From Gliomastix tumulicola (taxonomy: Eukaryota > Ascomycota > Sordariomycetes > Hypocreales > Bionectriaceae): a stretch of 64,000 nucleotides of DNA. The notes under the pieces were generated by a model, which did not search any database, was not told the origin of the DNA, and saw nothing but the letters and a program-made list of their open reading frames with translations. Shown here piece by piece: positions 1 to 12,787 of this stretch; position 1 is the first letter of the stretch; each line of letters begins with the position of its first letter. The DNA is taken from contig BCHX01000002.1 in assembly GCA_001599755.1 (NCBI GenBank), positions 1,550,001 through 1,614,000 of the forward strand, in the 5' to 3' direction. Made by a program: the position numbers and the translations under genes.

Positions 1-3000
1 AGCCGCTTGACGCCACGGCCTGAGTCCACCGCTCTAGCTTTAGATAGTCTAGATAGCTGCGAGCCGTCTGAAAGCAAGCAAACCGAACCACCCGTTCCGA
101 ATCCTCGGTAGGAAAGGGCATGGATACGATCACGTCAAAAGCAAGCTTTCAAATCAGAGTTGAGGACCATCAAGGGCGATAAGGAGCTGGCGCGGTAGCT
201 CTTATCTTGCCAGCGCAGGCAGGTCATGCACAAACATGTGATGGTGGGGGGCTATCACAACTCCGAAAGTTATGAGTCGCATTAAGAGATCGTAGAGGCC
301 CCCCTAATGCAAGCCTCCGCCCTACCGCCTTGATAGAGCACCACCGCTGCATACACGTACACGGCGCCTTTGCACAAAGTGGTGTGAATGGCGTGTCGTA
401 CGTGGTGGGGAGGGGAGGGGCATCAAACAGCGGTCAGACTTTAAGGGCAAGCTGAGCAAGCAACCGCTCGTAGCATCGGATGCTGAGAATGAGTAGCTGA
501 GTTTCACTACGAGTTGGAAACGGAGCGTTGACATGTATGTAATAAGTCAGTGCAGGTGGTACGCAGTCGTCGGCCAGTGCCGGAGGACTAGTCGGAAAAA
601 AACTCCGACATGGCCCAACGCATGGATAGTGAGTCAACCTGCCTGCAGGCAGTCTGGCAAGGCAGTCAAAAGGCACCTTTTGCAGTGCCCATCGAATCAG
701 ATCCCTGGCTCTTACCGAAAACCGTCCTTCCTTTGGGCTCCTGACGGCTGCGTCCATCAGGCAAGCAAGCATGGATGGCCTGTTGATGAATGACTCAACA
801 TGGCATGCGGCGTGTGGTGAGTTCTCCGCATGTATCAGCCTGAGTGACTGGTTGGTGGGGATGGCAAGGAGACAAGCAGCCTTATCTGGCCTACTCCTCA
901 CGCAGACAAGCGACTAGTACTCGGTGCTGCTGCTAGATCCCGTGGGTGGAGGGGGTAGTTGGCTTGCCGGCTCGTGATGGTGTGCAGCAAGGCAACGGAC
1001 AATAGTACCTGTCTGGCCGAATGGTGAAACCGAGATGCGAGAAAAGGTCGCTCTGTGCACGATATCACATTAGCAATATTACCCCTGGTCGTGAGGGCTC
1101 TTTGGACAAGGCCATCCTGGCCAAGCACCCTAGGACCAGACTTCCATTCTTGGTAAAGAACACTGGCGGAAGCTTCATGGAAAAAATTTACCTGGCAGAC
1201 ACCACCCTTTGCCTGGGCGTATTATGCAACCCCTGTCGGCTGCATTCTGCGTGCATGTCGCTCGCTGTCCGGAGACACCTTGGGCACCCACACCCTCTCT
1301 TAGAGACAGCAGCAGAGAGGCCAGAGAGCACGAAAATATGACAGTGTCTCAGTACGTAAAATGGATCTCCGCCCCTGCTGCTCGGGTGCCTCCACACCAC
1401 CCTTGTCCCCTGTTGTTGCTGTCCGTTTCTCGTCTTCGTCCCGCACGCTGTGATAGGATGGCTGAGCGTGGCATGAATAAGAATTGCGAAGCCACCAGTC
1501 TCGTAACCGCACCGGTTGCCGGTCAAGGAATGACGAAACTCAGCCCATGGTGTGCCGTGCATGGGGAAAGGCCTGGCAGCGTACGGAGCATGCGTAACAC
1601 GTCTGAGTTGGGTCAAGCCGTGACTCGCCATGCAGCTCGCTGGTTGGCTCGATGTAATTCTGGAGACCTGCACGGTGACCCAAATAAGACGAAATAGTGA
1701 CGACAACGATTAGAGGAGGGTATACGGCGCAGCTTGCTCAACAGCCGACACGTCGATACGAGAACGGTGATGGTGAGGGTGTGGAAGCGCCGAGCTGCTG
1801 ACTGTTCGAGGCCGCTCGTAACCGTCGCCGCGACGAGGCTGACCAAACACGGCACAATAGATAAAGGGGTCCGCCCAGCGCAGACGAGGGTGGCAGGCCC
1901 AGGTAGGTTCGAAGATGCTCTTCCGTGGGGAACGTTTGCGCGCTCACTGATGGTGATGGGCATGCAGTGGCCGGCTAAATCGTCCTGGGTCTCCAATATT
2001 GCGGCCTGCTCGGTGGCTTTCCTGGCTTGGGTCCGAGACGAGCTTCCCAGAAGCTTTCTTCTATAAATATCAAAACGATGGTGATGCCGCGTTTCGCAGT
2101 GGGGGGTTTTTTGGACTCAGAAACCGGTTCGCTAGCGCACGCTGAGCTGTTCTTCCCAAGAATGACAGCACCATTTTTGTGATGGGGAGACAGATAGCAA
2201 ATAGCAGAGAGCGACGCAGCTCTTGGCTCGACCGCATCCCACCTGGAGCCTCCACGGCGCGCGCCATCTGTTCCATCAGCCCAAGACGAGGACTCGACTA
2301 GTTGGACTCGGCTGGCCGTGGCACGGCGAATGGAGCGCCGCGAGGTGGCATGTGTCCTTGTAACGTATTAAGGTGGTGTCTTATGGGTGTGTGCGAAGCA
2401 TGGCCCAGCATGGCCCATAGATGGCCTGTACAGCCGGGAGTACCTCCGATATTGTGGGTGAGACTGTGAGACGAGACTATCAGTATCAGCCTATCAATCG
2501 CTCACCTGGTCGGGGGTCGCGCTGCGAGGTGATTCGCCCGTGCCGTAGCCGCAGCAGTCGGTATCAAATATTGACTTGTGACAGCAGCTCCCTAGTGGTT
2601 TTGATAATATTACTGTGGCTTGCCGTGAGGCCAGGCCAACCCACCCTGGCTGAAATTTTATCTCCCGTTGTCGGTCCAGCAAGCATTACTGCATTTGATT
2701 GGCGTCGCGGGTTCGTCCCAGGTTGGCCGTCTCTGACTGGAGTCTGCCTCTGCTGAGATCCTGGTAGAGCTACCCCTCCACCCCGCCTGGTCTGCTGTGC
2801 TTCGGCAAGCTGCTGCATGCAGGTCAGAGGTGCTGTACATGTACTATACCTGTAGGTGCTAGTCGGAGCTGGGTAGGTACAGTAAGGGTGTAAGCTGCCC
2901 CTCGACCGAATGCTCCGTTCCCGAGCTTGTCGCAGAGCTCGTCGCGAGGGAAATTCAATCAGTGCTGGCGTCCGGTCCGGTCCCTTTTTTTTTTTTTCTT

Positions 3001-3788
3001 CTTCTGCTTTGCACTGACACAGGGCACATCTTGAAAGAGCTTCGACGGAAACGAAACGGGGTCACTAAAAGGAGACTAGGCGACTAGGCAGGTCGGGCAG
3101 AAAAGGGCAGGCACGAGTGAGGAAGCGCGGCGGAACTACCCCAAAGTCTGTCCCGTCGGGACGCGATTAAATTTTTCTAAATTTCTATCGTCCTGGAAAA
3201 GATTACAGGTGGCTTCAGCTCGAAGCGAGGAACAAAAGCACAGAGCACATAGCACGCAGAGCAGCGCAGCGACCGCACGCCAAAGCCGTTCCCGCCGCCC
3301 ATCTCCATCCTCCATCCTCCATCCTACCTGCCTCGAGCTGCCAGCTGCCTGCCCTATCCAAGGTAGGAGGTACCGAACACCCTTGTTCCTTCCTTCTGCT
3401 GCTGCTGCTACCTGTTACTTGTTACCCGTTGCCTGCTACCTGCTCCCATACCTGTTATTGCAGCAGGGACGGAGTACTGCTTAGTACTTTACTACCGACA
3501 CACGTCCTGCAAAGTGCAAGGACATCGGTCCCTCCTTCTGCGTGCCATCCCACTTGGTCTTGCCGTCTGCCCACCGTTCTGCCCACCCCCATTGGCAGTT
3601 GCTGTTGCAGTGGCAGCGCAGAGCTCAAGCACACGCCCGACCCGGCCCAGCCCTGCCATCGCTCTTTTTTCTTTTTCTCGTTTTTTCTCTGTTGCTTATT
3701 TTTTTCACCCCCAATATCTAAGTAGCTGCCTACCCAGCTCCTCCTCTTCTCTCGCCTTCCTCCTCCTCCTCCTCTTCCCTTTCCCGCA
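1..3788. other. Intergenic DNA and APRT leader
   Basis: No recognisable gene lies here. ORFs on both strands are short, overlap each other and show no family features. The last 600 bases before the APRT start (about 3190-3788) are strongly pyrimidine-rich on the plus strand, with CTC, CTT and CTG runs, as is usual for promoters and leaders in Sordariomycetes. A T-run sits near 2985-2997. A TATAAATAT at 2062-2070 has no gene behind it. Confidence 0.6.
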
Positions 3789-4569
3789 ATGTCAGCTTCA
3801 GGTGACCTCAACCTGGCCTCTGCGACTGCGGCTGCTCCCACCACCACCACCACTTCTGTCACCACTTCTACCAACACGACTTCCTCAACAACCGCCCAAG
3901 ATGCCTCGGGACGACAGCCCGCCTCCTCCTCCTCCACCGCCGCCCAACTCGCCGGTGCACAGGTAGAGCTGCGTCGCAACCTGCGCCAGTTCCCCGACTT
4001 CCCCATCCCTGGCATCGACTTTGTCGACATCATGCCCCTCTTCGCGAACCCCGCCGCCCACGCCACCCTCCTCACGGCCCTCGAGCTCCAGATCCTCGAG
4101 GCCTTCGCGGGCAACCGCCCGGACGTCATCGTCGGCCTCGACGCCCGCGGCTTCCTCTTCGGGCCGGGTCTCGCCCTGCGCCTCGGCGTGAGCTTCGCCG
4201 CCGTGCGCAAGAAGGGCAAGCTGCCCGGCCCCTGCGTCACGGCCGAGTACGTCAAGGAGTACGGCAAGGACTTCTTCCAGATGCAGGAGGACGGCGTCAA
4301 GGACGGCCAAAAGGTGTTGGTTGTGGATGATATCATCGCCACTGGTGAGTTTCCTACTTCCTTTTTTCAACGACAAACAGGGAAAAACAAAAATGAAAGT
4401 TCTCATACTGACTCCTGCAAAAGGTGGCTCGGCCAAGGCTGCCGCCGACCTTGTCACCCAGCTCAAGGGTGAGGTTGTCGGCTACCTCTTCATCCTCGAA
4501 ATCCCCGGTCTCAACGGTCGCGACAAGCTCACCGGCGCTCCGGTCTCGATTCTCCTTGAGGAAGCCTAA
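3789..4569 (+). CDS. APT1: Adenine phosphoribosyltransferase
   Basis: Purine salvage enzyme that converts adenine and PRPP to AMP and pyrophosphate in the cytosol. Exons 3789-4344 and 4424-4569; the intron 4345-4423 (GTGAGT...AAAG) splits a Gly codon and its removal joins DDIIATG to GSAKAAADL, rebuilding the PRPP-binding loop (about residues 177-190). The product is about 233 aa. The APRT core begins near residue 58 (RRNLRQFPDFPIPGIDF), and VGLDARGFLFGP is the conserved family segment. The first 57 residues are a Ser/Thr/Ala-rich low-complexity extension not found in the usual roughly 180-aa enzyme; no other Met precedes the core, so the extension is probably translated. Unspliced, the reading frame runs on to 4472 with nonsense sequence. 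It converges on the mannosidase gene. Confidence 0.95.
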
Positions 4570-5351
4570 ATCATCCATACGTTCCACCAGCACAACACCT
4601 TTTTTCGTCCCCCCCGATCCCGACGATTCTCGACGACGCTCAACCCCGGTCAGGTTTTATTTCGAGGAAGCTCATCTCAACTTGCGCTCGAGTGCGAAGA
4701 CACCAGTGCTTCGGACACACACTTTTTCACATTTCTTTTCTCACTACTTTCATCCCCGGCGTTCTGGATTGCTCTTTTTACAGATATTAAAGAAAACCCT
4801 CTTATTTCACGGTTTTTGATTTCTAGACATGGTCTTGTTCATGACAACCTTTTTTTTTTTCACATAGACGAGAGCGTGGGGACGCCATGTATTCTCATTC
4901 TTCATTCTCAAAATTCATTCTCATGCCTTCTTTCTATCGCGGGATCTCTCATCGCCACCATGAGACGGTTCCCCCCCTCCAACGAAGGAGGAGCACGAGA
5001 ACAACAACGGCCAGAACAATTGACGAAGGCTACGATGACAGCGAGGCTTTTCAGAATATGAGTAGCATGACACTGCTACTTGCGCCCAAAACACAGATCT
5101 AGAACTCCTGATAACTAGCGTCGCGGATTTGTCCTACCACCAAAAATTATACGTTTACACATATGTTCATTGAAAGAGAAGCAGAGCCTTAGGTTACTAG
5201 GTACACCTGATAATCATCAATACGTTTATACTTTTTCATCAATTCATGCTCGTTTATGAGACTACTTCATGTGCTGTTTTCCCCCTGTGCGTCACAGGTA
5301 GGTTACTTAGGTATCATAGTTTCGGTGTCAAAAAAAGAGATTGGCGTCCCT
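4570..5351. other. Convergent 3' intergenic region
   Basis: Tail-to-tail spacer between the APRT gene and the mannosidase gene. It is AT-richer than its flanks, with T-runs near 4850-4860 and A-runs near 5330, consistent with 3' untranslated and polyadenylation sequence of both genes. No ORF of interest. Confidence 0.6.
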
Positions 5352-8300
5352 TCACACGACCACCGCATTGCGGATGATCAGTCCCTGGCTCTGCAGGGTG
5401 TACTTCCTCCGCATGCCGACGCCCACCGCGCCCGCGATGACATCGTAGTCGCCCTCGTCGGCGTCGACGAGCACCATGGGAATCCCGTGCAGACGCTTCA
5501 GCCCCTTGGGCGTGAGCTGCTCGACGTTGAGGAACGGGCGGACCGGGGAGCTGTCGTCGTCGTCGACGCCGTCCCCCAGCCGGTGCTCGTCCACGACGAC
5601 GACGAGCTGCAGGGAGCGCTTGGCCGGGGAGAAGGACGGGATGTTGGCGAGCTTGGCGCTGAAGGCGCAGCGGCCGCGGCGCATGACGATGACCTGGTGG
5701 TCGCGGGGCGCGGCGTCCGGGAGCGGCGCGTCGCAGGCGTAGCCGGCCTCGTAGACGGTGCGCCAGGGGAAGTTAGAGAGGGGGTTGGCCGTGTTGAAGG
5801 ACGGGGATTCAGGCGCGGCCGCGGCCGGGAGCAGGGGGACGGGGAAGGCGCCCGGGCCGTGGGCCGTGGAGGCGAACCAGGAGAAGATGTCGTCGTCGTC
5901 GTCGAGCCAGGACTCGCCGGCGACCTCGTCGCGGTACTTGACGCGGGCGGTCTTGGGGACGGTGGCCGTCTGGGCGGCCGGCTCGAAGACGGAGTGGAGG
6001 GAGCGCATGAGGGACTTGAGGAGGGAGCCGGAGGATGATGGCGCGGGTTTGTCGCGGTGGGTGTGATGGTGGTTGGCGTGGCTGGCGTTGCCCACGATGG
6101 CGTTGAGCCCGTCTCCAGACGAGACGCCCTTGCGCTTGCTCCCGTCGATATACGTGTCGATGTCCACGGCATCGGACCGTCGGACTGCCGTGAAGACGTC
6201 GTCCTTGAGATTCGCCACGTGCTCGGCGTAGAAGTACACTGTCTCATGCCCGCTTAGCTGTGTCCCGCTGACTTGCGTGATGATCCAGAAGTCTTCGCCG
6301 GTCATGTCGTCCAGGCCCCTCTCGAGTCGTACCCTAAGACCCTCGAGGCTCTTAACCGTGGGACCGAGATGGCTGTTCCACACGAGCGAGCTTCCGAAGC
6401 GCGATACAACGGAGCTGAAGGCATCACTAGCCGGGAACTCGATCCAAGTAATGGAGCGCTCGCGCGGCGCGACGCAGGTCCCATTGTCACCGAGCAGATT
6501 CGGCGGCAGTGTCCAGGGAAAGACAGTGTGGTTCGACAAGGCACGGTATTTCGTCACCAAGCCCCTCTTCTTATCCATGACCTCTACTGCTTCGAGCGGT
6601 CCACGAAGGTTTGGCGTGTTGTACAGGTCTGTGAAACGGGAGACACTGAAAAGGTCCGGGCGGGTGGCAGTCGCCGAGCCAGCCAAGCTCTTCAGTGCTG
6701 GAGGCGCAGGACAGGAGTACGTCGGGCTCTCGTCGTCGTACAGTGGCGCTGGGAGCGGCGCGTCGTCCTTCTCTTTCGGCTTCACCTTCGCTTTCCGGAT
6801 AGTTGAAGATGACCCCTTTGACTTCTTCTTCCTTGGAATGATAAGGGGGTGGCCTTCAGTGGAAAAGACAAACGGCGCATCCAGCTTGTTCAAGGCATGG
6901 TCCGGGTCAAACAGCAGGTACATGTACTTGGTCGTCTCCCCCAGGAAGAAGCTCTCCATGCGGTCCTGCTTCTCTCCCGTCCGCACGTCCTGGAGCCCAG
7001 CCCAGCCGCACGGCGCATAGCATCTCCACCTGATGTCTTTGAGCACCATCTCGCCGACGTAGAGATACCACGGATCTCTTGTGGCTCGGTATATGTAGTA
7101 GGTCGACTCAATGAACTCAGGCCTACCGGGCCACCACCCAATGCCAGAGTCGATGTTGTTTTCTCGGAAAGACCACCTCTCCGGGAGGGCTGCGTAGCGA
7201 GTCCACAGGGCTGTATATACTAGGTTCGCCTCGATGGCTTCTTCGACCTCCCCAGCTAGGGCAAGCAGACCAGGATAGAAGGCACCGAGACTGTCTATCC
7301 ACATGGTATAAGGCTGGCCAGTCGCACGGTGGTTGTTGGAATAATAGGGATAATGGTTCCGATCCGTGTAGATGTACCGCTTGACCGAAGCGTGCGCCTG
7401 GTGCCAAGTCTCGAGGAACGCATCAGCGGTATGCAGCTCAGAAGGCAGGGGCGTGAAGATGCTATTCGGGTCCATCCATTTCGTGCTGCTCCCTCGCTGC
7501 GTCGTGGAAGCATTGGGCATGTCGCTTCCGGAAAGGAGGATGTGACTCTTGAAGGCGTATTCAAAGAAGCTGTCCATTCCCGCGCCAATGCCCGAGTGAG
7601 GGCCGACCCAGTAGCCGCGCTCGGCATCGATCCCATTCCCAATAAGACCGATCTCGCTGCGTCTGCCCCAGACTTCCCAGAAGGCCCTCTTCGCTGCCTG
7701 CTCGAACCGCGTGTCGCCCGAGAGCCGGCTGAGCACCGTAAACTCCAGCGTCAGGCTGCCCGCGCCGGCGCTGCACGTCTCCGTGATCTCCCTGTTGGCG
7801 GCCTCGGCCCTCTCCTCGTCTGACAACTGGTGCAGCGGCGAGTTGATGTAGAAGGGGATGCCATGGCGCAGGTTGACTCTAGGGTAAGGGATGCCCGTCT
7901 GCGTGTAGAAGGCCGGCAGGAGTCTCTGGGCGAGGTCCAGCGCGAGCCGCAGCAGCTGACCGTCGTACTCGAACCCGTTTGGCCAAAGAATCGGCGGCAG
8001 CTCCAGGGGATCGTCCTCTCCGGCTTCTCCCCCATCGGTCTTCCGCTCCAGGAACGCCTTGGGGTCGTACCCTAGAATCGGAAGCTCCCCGACCGCAAAC
8101 AAGTGGGCGCTCAGCAGGCCTCCAACGCCACGGATGACAGTCTCGAAGACCTGGACCTTGCTATCCAAATCGAACCCCCTCGCCCTTATGCCCTTGCCCG
8201 TCGGACCGGCCCGTCCATCTCCATAGTGGTCGACGAACTCGGCCACGCCGTCTTGGAAGTCGCTCAGGGCGGCAGACCCCGTCCGTGGCTCGTCCTCCGG

Positions 8301-8707
8301 CCCGCCGGCGAGGACTGCGAGGGTCGATAGGCTGTCGATGAGGGTGAGGGAGTAGTTGCCGAGGGCATCGTTGAGGCCAATCTCGTGGGGGTTGAGCGGA
8401 TCTCGAGAGAGGGGAGCGCAGGTCAACGGTCGCAACTACGAACGATCGTAAGTCAACACAGTAGACTAAAAGAGCATTGTGCACATAATGAAATAGCTAC
8501 CTCATCCTCAGGAAACGCATGCTTCATGTAGTTGTCAAACCCATGATAGAACATGTCCACCGTCTCCTGCCTCAGCTGAGCCATGTGGTCGGCGCGCATT
8601 GCCCACACCGCACACGGCGACAGCAGTGATGATATCCAAACGGCCCCTAGCAACATCATGATGGCCCGGAGCCCGGGGCGGGCGAGGCCGGAGGCCATTT
8701 GGCGCAT
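5352..8707 (-). CDS. MNL1: ER degradation-enhancing mannosidase (GH47, EDEM/Htm1 type)
   Basis: ER-lumenal class I alpha-mannosidase-like protein expected to trim N-glycans on misfolded glycoproteins and mark them for ERAD. Exons 8501-8707 and 5352-8435; intron 8436-8500 (GTAGCT...GTAG), joined as EDE-LRPLTC, the normal EDEM junction. Product about 1096 aa. Residues 1-36 form a signal peptide (hydrophobic MMLLGAVWISSLL, then Ala at the cleavage site). The GH47 domain runs from about residue 45 to 590 with NYSLTLIDSLSTL, CSAGAGSLTLEF, GIGAGMDSFFEY, WIDSLGAFYPGL and the terminal FSTEGHP motif. A protease-associated (PA) domain lies near the C-terminus (VIVMRRGRCAFSAKLA), as in EDEM3 and fungal Htm1 proteins. 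It ends ...IIRNAVVV, with no HDEL-type retention signal. Several NX(S/T) glycosylation sites are present. Confidence 0.95.
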
Positions 8708-11457
8708 CGGCGACGGCTGCGTGGCGACGAGCCTCTGGAAGTCATCAAGGCCGGGTCGGAAGGGCGTCCGGTTGATGCGTCTGCTCTCGGCCGTTGCGTG
8801 TCACATGAAGGTGGGGATGAGAGAGACCGAGGGGTCCCTCTTCCTGAGCCGAGGGCACGAGGAGAAAGAAAAGAAACAAAAAAGGCGGCGGCACGGCGAT
8901 GGGTTGAGGCTGTGATAGCGGTGATGGAGGCACGCGATCTCGCATTGGTGTCATTTTGGCACTTCGGCCGTCAGCCACAATGTGGCTGTTCACTAATATG
9001 AAATTGTCGAGCTCTCATTTGCTGGGCGCAAACCATCGAGTATTACTAATCACCCTACCGATTTCGACTTCCGTGGCTTAATTCCGACGACATGGGAGAA
9101 GGGACAGAAAAAATGGCACCATCAGCCAGCGAAATAACAAACAAGTGGCTGTGTTTTTTTATCCAACCAACACGAAGGTCTCTCCAATGCACACAAGACT
9201 CACGATGGCGATCGAGACGATGCTTCACGAAGGGATACCTTTGCGAAATACACCTCGCTGAACGCCTAAAAGTCACCGCGCGCTTATGACACCAACAGCA
9301 AGCAACAAGCGGAGCCCGAGCTCGAGGCCGGCCATCTCGAGGGGCGTGTCCAGAAGAAAAAGGGGCCGGACTGCGCTCGGCCAGATCATCCCCCAAGGGC
9401 ATCATAGACCAAAAGGCGGAAGAAGGAGACGCACCGTAGTCGACTGCTTAGCTCCAACTGACATCAACTCAGCCCATGCTAGCGTCGGTCTAGCAACATG
9501 TTGGCTTCACAGTATTAGCGCCCAAGCAAGGATTTCCCAAGCTCAATCCGCGACCTTAATATCAATATTCTCCGTCTACTCGTACAAGCAAACAAGCAAG
9601 CAATGGTCCTTTGTATGCCCTACACGCAAATATATGCATGCAGAGCATGTGCATATGCATGAGTTTCGGTCGCAGGAGCAGTCAGCCGGCCGGACGTGAA
9701 GTCCTGCCTCCGGGTCACATGCTCAGTTCCGCCTGCGGGAAGGCGAGCCAACCAACGGCAGCACCGCAAATCCGATTGATTCTGTCTCACTGCATTTCCC
9801 CCTCCCCTCGGCCGCTGCTACCTCCCCCAGGGCTATGTCCCGGTCCCCGTCGCGATTTTCCCGTCATGAATGAATTACCCGATTCAGTAGGGCCACCAGG
9901 TGAAAGGGTGTGTGTGCGTGAGACGGCTGGGAGCAGAGCCTCGCTTGCCCTGATGAACGCCCGCCCATGCCGTCTTTTGCTCGTCAGGCTCGGTTACGGA
10001 CGAAAATCTCGGCCAATGGCCAAGTCGAGAGTCCGGACAGTCGTCTACTACGCCATCGCGCGGAGGCAAATGACACCCACCGTCGAGGGGATCCTGTTGG
10101 GTTGTCACGTTACGGCGACAGCATGCGAAATGCTCCACCGTTTATTACTACTCCGTACACACGTCCAACCGTCTCGATGACGGGCAGCCTGGAGACGAAC
10201 TGAAAGAGCCGGCTCTGCGCGGGTGATCATATTTCCGAGGCAAAACTTCAAGTGCTGCCTATAAAGCCAAGGTGGGCCATTATCCTCAAGACGAGAGCCA
10301 GCAGCAACCGCCAGCAAAATTCAAAATTGCCTCAAGGAATGGACGACAAGCCAATATCGAAAAAATCTACTAGTCAGGCCAAAAAAAAAAAAAGACACTC
10401 ACCAGATACTCGTTGCAGGCAGGCACAGTCCCAACTCACACGGAGTACAACCCCTCTCGCCTCTTTCGTCCAGGGTGTACATGTATAAGGTAAAAGGCGG
10501 AGGAACTTCGTTTTCGTTCCAGGACTGTGCCCCGTTATGCAACTTGCCAATTTACCAGACTGTCGGGACCAATGGAATGCCAGGAAAAGCGAGATAACGC
10601 GGGCACAGTGCGGTTGCCTCGAAGCATGTGTCTCCCTCTCTTTTCTCTCTTCCTGAGCTGCTCCTCTCGCTGGAGCCGTCAGACGGGAGTTCCCTGTGCC
10701 CCCTCCTCCTCGCCGCCGCTCAACCGTAGCAAAGTTATCTTGATAGCAACATGGACCAATATCCGATAGGGCAGCTGTTAGACGGGACCATGTTTCGGCC
10801 CCCATGTCAGCAGGAGCAGGCAAGGTTATTTATTTTCTTCAGCGGAGAAATGACTCGCATAAGAAGGTCGACGGTTGGCCTGAAGTTGCTCAAACGCGAG
10901 ACAAGCTCGGACCGTGAAGTTCGACGCCCATCCCTTCCGTGGTCAACAAGGCGGCATATGCAGGCTTGCGGCAATGGCCTCAACACGTGTCACGCTCTGA
11001 CGGCATGCATGGGGGCATTACGTATTTAGATCTAGTTTGTCTCGCATCTCCTCTCACGAATGTCTTAGACAGGAGGCTCCTTCACGCGACATCACGTTCT
11101 TCGGACAGTGTTCGGCGTCATGTTGCATCCCCAAAGTACGGTTCGAGGAGCCTTGGCTCTTTTATTGGCAATTCAACTCGCCCTGCTTGTGCTCGCGAGT
11201 CTGAGATTGTAGGATAAACATGCTAGCAGTTCTTCGGCGGGAAGTTAAGCAATCTAGACAACCCTTGCGAAAATAACAAACACCGGAGCAAAAGGACCCC
11301 GAGATAACATCATGAGAGAAGGAAAAAAAGCAAGGGTATATGGCAGACCCTCGACCTAGCCGCCCAAATAGAACAGAAACCCATGCTCTAGGAACCAAGT
11401 TACCCGTCCCGTCCCCATTGCGCCGCCAGCATCCAGTATAGATCGTGTCAGCATTTT
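8708..11457. other. Intergenic region, mannosidase promoter side
   Basis: This 2.75 kb holds the upstream region of the mannosidase gene and the 3' flank of the SANT-like gene. Open frames such as 9286-9699 and 9611-10180 have no family signal and unbiased composition. An A-run lies at about 10380-10393. I see no gene. Confidence 0.5.
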
Positions 11458-12787
11458 TCACATACGCATTCGGGTGCCCTCGGGGGCGTAACCATGGCCA
11501 GCATGGTCCCCATCTTCAGACGCCGGCAAGTCCAGCATCTCCGCGCTATTCGCTCGGTGCCTGCAGATTTGATCCAGGACCTCGTCGTTCGTAGGCCGGT
11601 TGGTCCTGGCCCCATCGTCGTCCCGGCGTACACCCTTTCGGTTGCTTTTTGACGTTTCATCCTCGTTGATGTCCACGCGGCGGCGAAGTGCCAGGCCATG
11701 CGCGAGATGCCGGTCCATGTATAAATCTTCTTCCAGGCCAAGCTCGGTAACAAGCTGGTATTCGATGTCTTTGGCACTTAGATCCATGTTGCGTGATCCG
11801 CCTAATTCAAGGAATCGCTGTAGTATCCCTGAGTAGTATTCCTCCTGGAATTCATGCCAGGCCTGGGAGAGAAGGATTTTCTGAAAATGGATGGTCAGCA
11901 AAAGAAGCAGTCGGACGGGGAGAGCGGGTACTTGCATCTTGGTCAAGCCACTCGATGTACGAGATGCGGGATCGAGCGTATTTCATTTGTAGAGCTGAGA
12001 CGGTCATTTTCGTGCCGGTCCTGCCCAGGACGTCCTGCTGGATTCGAGTCCACAGATCTTCCCCTTTGTGGTCGCGGTACTGCCAGCGAAGGTCGTAGAT
12101 CAGGCGCTGCAAGGAGGGGGTTTCGGCCTTCAACGTTGGAGGTCCCATTTGTCCGTGGCAGTTCTGCCACTGCTCGATAGCAGGAGACCCGGTAGTATTC
12201 GAACTGCGGCGGGCGCCACTTGTGCGTCCTGCGCGTCCTCCGCGCCCGCCACGTCCTCCACGTCCTCGCGCTTTTTGGTTTCGGCCTACCCGTGCAGGTC
12301 CACGCGTAGGAGACGTGCCCGTACCACGGAAACTGGGAGTGCGGGAAAAGGCTGCTGAAGAGTCACTACCCCGGCCGGTGAAGATCTGTGGGAGACTGGT
12401 CTGCTGGGTAGGTAGTGTTGCCGAAGGGTGCGTAGTCGTTGCTACGCCTCGGGGGACAATGTGCATGGACGAATCAACAACATCCGGCGATGCTTCGTTC
12501 TGCGGAACGTAGTAGTTGTTGCGGTTATACCCCTGGCCGTCAGATACCGCAAAGGAGCCCAGATAGGGTTCGGTGGGAGGTCCAGGGGTACGACGACCAT
12601 CAGACATGTAGCTCGGTCCGACGAACTCGTTGCCTGTGCTCTGCTGGAGCGGCGGTGTCGACTGGCTAGACTGGCCATCGTTTACAAATTGCCACGGGTA
12701 CATGGTCGCGTCTGCTGGAGGAGATGGTCGTTGCTGGGGAGTACCGGGCGCAACGTGACGGTGGGGGTATTTGGTGAAGGTCTGCAT
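11458..12787 (-). CDS. Hypothetical protein with SANT/Myb-like segments
   Basis: Not assigned to a known gene. Proposed exons 11936-12787 and 11458-11880, giving about 424 aa. The N-terminal 180 residues are Pro/Gln/Ser-rich and disordered, followed by a Gly/Arg-rich RGG-like stretch (GRGGRGGRGGRAGRTSG). Then come two helical, Trp-containing segments that resemble SANT/Myb repeats: LIYDLRWQYRDHKGEDLWTR and KILLSQAWHEFQEEYYSGIL. The two segments are in different frames and can only be joined in frame by a GC-AG intron (GCAAGT...TTTCAG, 11881-11935); the overlapping GT at 11931 would shift the frame. A shorter, unspliced alternative is 311 aa (11852-12787). The C-terminal tail is Arg/Asp-rich. 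A nuclear chromatin or DNA-binding role is only an inference. Confidence 0.65.

Noticed and set aside
2062..2070. TATAAATAT element
   Set aside because: The first ATG follows within 10 bp and opens only about 35 codons; no gene behind it.
3455..4342. 295-codon minus-strand frame over the APRT exon
   Set aside because: Antisense to a clear APRT; Glu/Val/Arg repeats come from GAG/GGA-rich complement.
5256..6038. 260-codon plus-strand frame opposite the mannosidase C-terminus
   Set aside because: Antisense shadow; the minus strand carries the PA domain and continuous GH47 homology.
12041..12056. GGATTCGAGTCC tRNA T-arm-like string
   Set aside because: It falls inside the coding exon of the SANT-like gene and lacks the other arms.
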